A DNA stretch of 64,000 nucleotides from assembly GCA_018715345.1 (NCBI GenBank), contig DVLT01000004.1:1-64000 (forward strand). Direction: 5' to 3'. Each line of letters begins with the position of its first letter. Position 1 is the stretch's first letter. Below the pieces are notes generated by a model, which saw only the letters and a program-made list of their open reading frames with translations, was not told the origin of the DNA and did not search any database. The position numbers were made by a program, and so were the translations under genes. The stretch comes from Candidatus Onthocola gallistercoris (GTDB lineage Bacteria > Bacillota > Clostridia > Lachnospirales > Lachnospiraceae). Below are positions 60,752 to 64,000 of this stretch, piece by piece.

Positions 60752-61810
60752 ATGAATATCATTGAATTATTGACGAAAGCAGCGCAGGATAAAGCCTCCG
60801 ACGTATTCCTCATCGCCGGGCTTCCGCTTACCTGTCGTATCGGCGGCATTCTCCGGCGGGAGAATGAGACAAAACTTTTACCGGATGATACCCGTGATCT
60901 GATCCGCCAGATCTATAAACTGGCCGGAGGACGATCCATGGATACCTTGGAACAATATGGGGATGATGATTTTTCCTTTGCCATCAACGGGGTATCCCGT
61001 TTTCGTGTCAACACCTATCGTCAGAGGGGGTCTTTGGCTGCTGTTATCCGTATCATCCAATTTCAGCTTCCAGACCCGGCTACTTTGGGTATTCCAGACA
61101 GTATCATCGAGCTGGGGCAGCTTAACAAGGGGCTTGTCCTTGTCACCGGACCGGCCGGCAGCGGCAAATCCACAACTTTAGCCTGTATCGTCAACGCCAT
61201 CAACTCTTCATGCAAAAAACATATCATCACCTTGGAAGATCCGTTGGAATACCTGCACCCCCATAAACAGTCTATTGTCAGCCAGAGGGAAATACACATC
61301 GATACCGGCAGTTATGCCAACGCTTTACGGGCTTCTCTGCGGCAAAGTCCGGATGTGATCCTTTTGGGCGAAATGCGGGATCAGGAGACCACTACAGTGG
61401 CCATGACTGCGGCGGAAACCGGTCATCTGATCTTTTCCACCTTACACACCATCGGCGCTGCCAACACCATTGACCGTATCATTGATGTTTTTCCGCCTAA
61501 TCAGCAGCGGCAGATCACCGTTCAGCTTTCCATGACGCTCCAGGCTGTCATATCCCAGCAACTCGTTCCGGATACAACAGGCAATCTGATCCCTGCATTT
61601 GAGATCATGACAGTCACACCGGCGATCCGCAATATGATCCGGGAAAATAAAATCCCCCAGATCAGCGGTATCTTATATGGCGCTTCCAGTCGGGATATGA
61701 TCTCAATGGACAGCAGTCTTTTTAATCTCTATCGTTCCGGACGTATATCCAAGGAGACGGCTCTGACATATGCCTCCAATCCGGATATGCTGAGCAAAAA
61801 GCTGTTATAG
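60752..61810 (+). CDS. PilT-like twitching motility ATPase
   Basis: Walker A GPAGSGKST, ITLEDPLEY, RQSPDVILLGEMRD, GHLIFSTLHT, PAIRNMIRENKIPQI. Confidence 0.94.
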   Translation: MNIIELLTKAAQDKASDVFLIAGLPLTCRIGGILRRENETKLLPDDTRDLIRQIYKLAGGRSMDTLEQYGDDDFSFAINGVSRFRVNTYRQRGSLAAVIRIIQFQLPDPATLGIPDSIIELGQLNKGLVLVTGPAGSGKSTTLACIVNAINSSCKKHIITLEDPLEYLHPHKQSIVSQREIHIDTGSYANALRASLRQSPDVILLGEMRDQETTTVAMTAAETGHLIFSTLHTIGAANTIDRIIDVFPPNQQRQITVQLSMTLQAVISQQLVPDTTGNLIPAFEIMTVTPAIRNMIRENKIPQISGILYGASSRDMISMDSSLFNLYRSGRISKETALTYASNPDMLSKKLL

Positions 61811-61860
61811 ATCACTTTTTTCTGTGTAAATCTTATAATCTACTATCGCTCCGAATAAAA

Positions 61861-61894
61861 TATATGCCGGCTGCAGATCCGCAGCCGGCATATA
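61861..61894. terminator. Bidirectional terminator
   Basis: Perfect 14-bp stem TATATGCCGGCTGC-agatcc-GCAGCCGGCATATA between convergent genes. Confidence 0.85.
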
Positions 61895-61910
61895 TTGATA
61901 AAAACCCTTT

Positions 61911-63059
61911 TTATTTCATGATCTTTCGGAACAGTGTCTTGAAATCTTCCACAGAAGCATCCTTCGGATTGCCCGGCGCGCAAGCGTCTGCAGCGGCAGA
62001 TTCTGCCAAAAACTGAAGATCTTCTTCCTTTACCGCGTCAAGCTTAGACGGGATACCAACATCCTCAGAAAGCTGACGGACCGCATCGATGGCTGCTTTT
62101 CTGTATTCTTCCACACTCATATCGTCCACACCTTTTACACCCATGGCTCTGGCGATCTCACGGTATTTTTCGCCGGTACACTCCTGATTGTATTCCATAA
62201 CGATGGGAAGCATCATGGCGCAGGCCACTCCGTGGGGCGTATCATAAACGGCGCCCAGCGTATGAGCCATGGAATGGGCGATTCCCAATCCCACATTGGA
62301 AAATCCCATGCCGGCGATATACTGTCCAAGAGCCATGCCTTCCCGGCCTTCCTTTGTATTGGCCACAGCGCCCCTTAAAGATCTGGAAATGATCTCAATG
62401 GCTTTCAGATGGAACATATCGGTCATCTCCCATGCTGCTTTTGTGGTATAGCCTTCAATGGCATGGGTCAAAGCATCCATTCCGGTGGATGCAGTCAGCC
62501 CCTTTGGCATGGTGGACATCATATCCGGATCCACGATGGCGATGATCGGCATATCGTGGGGATCCACACAGACAAATTTGCGTTTTCTTTCCACATCTGT
62601 AATGACATAGTTGATGGTTACTTCTGCCGCAGTTCCCGCAGTCGTTGGTACGGCGATGATCGGCACGCATGGTTTCTTTGTGGCTGCCGTTCCCTCCAAG
62701 CTTCTCACGTCCTCAAATTCCGGATTGGCGATGATGATGCCGATGGCTTTTGCCGTATCCATGGATGATCCGCCGCCGATGGCGATGATATAATCCGATT
62801 TTGAATCCTTGAAAGCCTGTACACCATTTTTTACATTTTCGATCGTTGGGTTTGCTTTAATATCCGAATAGATCTCATAGGCAAGGCCTTCTTTTTCCAG
62901 AAGGTCTGTCACCTTTGACGTCACATTGAACTTGATCAGATCCGGGTCTGAACATACAAAAGCTTTTTTGAAATCATGGGCCTTTGCCTCATTGGCGATT
63001 TCGGCGATGGCGCCGGCGCCGTGATAAGATGTTTCATTGAGCATGATTCGATTTGCCAT
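61911..63059 (-). CDS. Iron-containing alcohol dehydrogenase
   Basis: GGGSSMDTAKAIG, GMDALTHAIEGY, GLGIAHSMAHTLGAVYDTPHG; start at MANRIMLNE. Confidence 0.95.
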   Translation of the reverse strand: MANRIMLNETSYHGAGAIAEIANEAKAHDFKKAFVCSDPDLIKFNVTSKVTDLLEKEGLAYEIYSDIKANPTIENVKNGVQAFKDSKSDYIIAIGGGSSMDTAKAIGIIIANPEFEDVRSLEGTAATKKPCVPIIAVPTTAGTAAEVTINYVITDVERKRKFVCVDPHDMPIIAIVDPDMMSTMPKGLTASTGMDALTHAIEGYTTKAAWEMTDMFHLKAIEIISRSLRGAVANTKEGREGMALGQYIAGMGFSNVGLGIAHSMAHTLGAVYDTPHGVACAMMLPIVMEYNQECTGEKYREIARAMGVKGVDDMSVEEYRKAAIDAVRQLSEDVGIPSKLDAVKEEDLQFLAESAAADACAPGNPKDASVEDFKTLFRKIMK

Positions 63060-63125
63060 GATCAATTTCTCCTTTCCGTTTATATATTCTGCTATAAGCT
63101 TAACAATTTTCTCTGAAAAAAGAAA

Positions 63126-63149
63126 GTGACAAAACATCCGATCTGTCAC
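63126..63149. promoter_or_regulatory. Inverted repeat upstream of the alcohol dehydrogenase gene
   Basis: GTGACA-N12-TGTCAC. Confidence 0.45.
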
Positions 63150-63174
63150 GCTTTTATTGATTTTTCGCTATTTT

Positions 63175-63771
63175 TTAACGTAACAGTCCCATCTGATCAG
63201 CCAATTTAAAAAGGGGGACCGGAAGCGCTTTGACCAACGCCTGGGCCAGATATTCCGGAGATTCTTTCATGCCGCAAAGCACCCATTTCACAGTCATATC
63301 CACGGATCCTCTACAATAAAATTCCAGCAGAAACGCCATTTCTTTGCTTAAACTGCGTCCGCTCTTCTCTTCCAGAAGATGTATGTAAAATTGAAATATC
63401 AGTTCAAAGTCATGCTCTTTAAGAGAATTTCTGTCATCCGAGCGAAAACCTGCAGCAAAAAATGCCCTCTCTTGCCGGATGTATCCAAACTTCCGTTCCA
63501 ATCCTTCGTTGATCGTTTTCCCCTGTCCCATATGTTCAAAAGAACGATGGAGAAGTTTATCAAAATACCAGTTGACCAGATCGTATTTATCCTGGAAATT
63601 CCGATAAAAGGTCTGGCGGGTCACGCCGCACTGTTCCACGATATTTTTTACTGTGATATCATCCACAGACTTTTTCTGCATACAGATCTTCATGGCTTGA
63701 GCCAGCCGGTATCGGGTACTTTCATTCCGGACAGCGGCCCTTCTGCCCGACGCATCATCATATAAAGCCAT
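63175..63771 (-). CDS. TetR/AcrR family transcriptional regulator
   Basis: HTH KKSVDDITVKNIVEQCGVTRQTFYRNFQDKYDLVNWYF; GGAGG before MALYDDASG. Confidence 0.9.
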   Translation of the reverse strand: MALYDDASGRRAAVRNESTRYRLAQAMKICMQKKSVDDITVKNIVEQCGVTRQTFYRNFQDKYDLVNWYFDKLLHRSFEHMGQGKTINEGLERKFGYIRQERAFFAAGFRSDDRNSLKEHDFELIFQFYIHLLEEKSGRSLSKEMAFLLEFYCRGSVDMTVKWVLCGMKESPEYLAQALVKALPVPLFKLADQMGLLR

Positions 63772-63840
63772 AAAAAACCTCCTTCGTTTTTCTGTCTCCA
63801 TTATAAATGAAAAATCCAGAAAAAACTACGGAGGTTTTTT

Positions 63841-64000
63841 TTAAGGTTCTTTTGCTTTCGGATAAATCCGGCTCATCACCGAATCATCATAGTATTCATC
63901 CATCAGTACTTCCCACTGGGCGGCGGCTTCCTTTCCCTTTGCACGGCTGTCGTAACGTATCAGCGCCATCGAAGATACAAGCATATTGGCCGCCATAAAA
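63841..64000 (-). CDS. C-terminal fragment of an unidentified protein (truncated by window edge)
   Basis: Open minus frame ...MAANMLVSSMALIRYDSRAKGKEAAAQWEVLMDEYYDDSVMSRIYPKAKEP* to the window end. Confidence 0.5.
   Translation of the reverse strand, partial: FMAANMLVSSMALIRYDSRAKGKEAAAQWEVLMDEYYDDSVMSRIYPKAKEP

Overview
The window looks like a chromosome segment from a low/moderate-GC Firmicute, most likely Lachnospiraceae-type Clostridia (inferred from gene content and order; no search was run). About 1-40 kb is mostly conserved housekeeping: a full rnfCDGEAB operon with apbE upstream, maf, an SPL-related/radical-SAM DNA repair pair, the ribF-truB-nrnA-rbfA-infB-ylxQ-ylxR-nusA-rimP block, the polC-ispG-rseP-dxr-cdsA-uppS-frr-pyrH block, a membrane pyrophosphatase, sdaAB/sdaAA, trxB, mgtE behind an M-box riboswitch, and degV. 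About 40.4-61.8 kb is accessory: a MucBP-like repeat surface protein, a 4203-aa SpaA/Cna-B plus SdrD-B-type giant surface protein, and a divergent operon with a SARP/BTAD-type regulator, a transglutaminase-like lipoprotein and a minimal type IV pilus/type II secretion-like machine (PilC/GspF, four small one-TM proteins, PilT ATPase). The main novel observation is that the two adhesin genes share the same promoter architecture (TTTGTGAC-N4-GTGTGA-N11-TATRRT), next to the SARP-like regulator gene, which suggests one adhesin/pilus regulon. Other points of interest are two perfect LexA boxes over the radical-SAM repair promoter, a well-initiated 32-aa uORF between the M-box and mgtE, a 33-bp-period hairpin-rich leader before the regulator, a possible degenerate GGDEF domain in the regulator, and a probable frameshifted ORF near 34.4 kb. 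I saw no rRNA, tRNA, CRISPR array or transposase.
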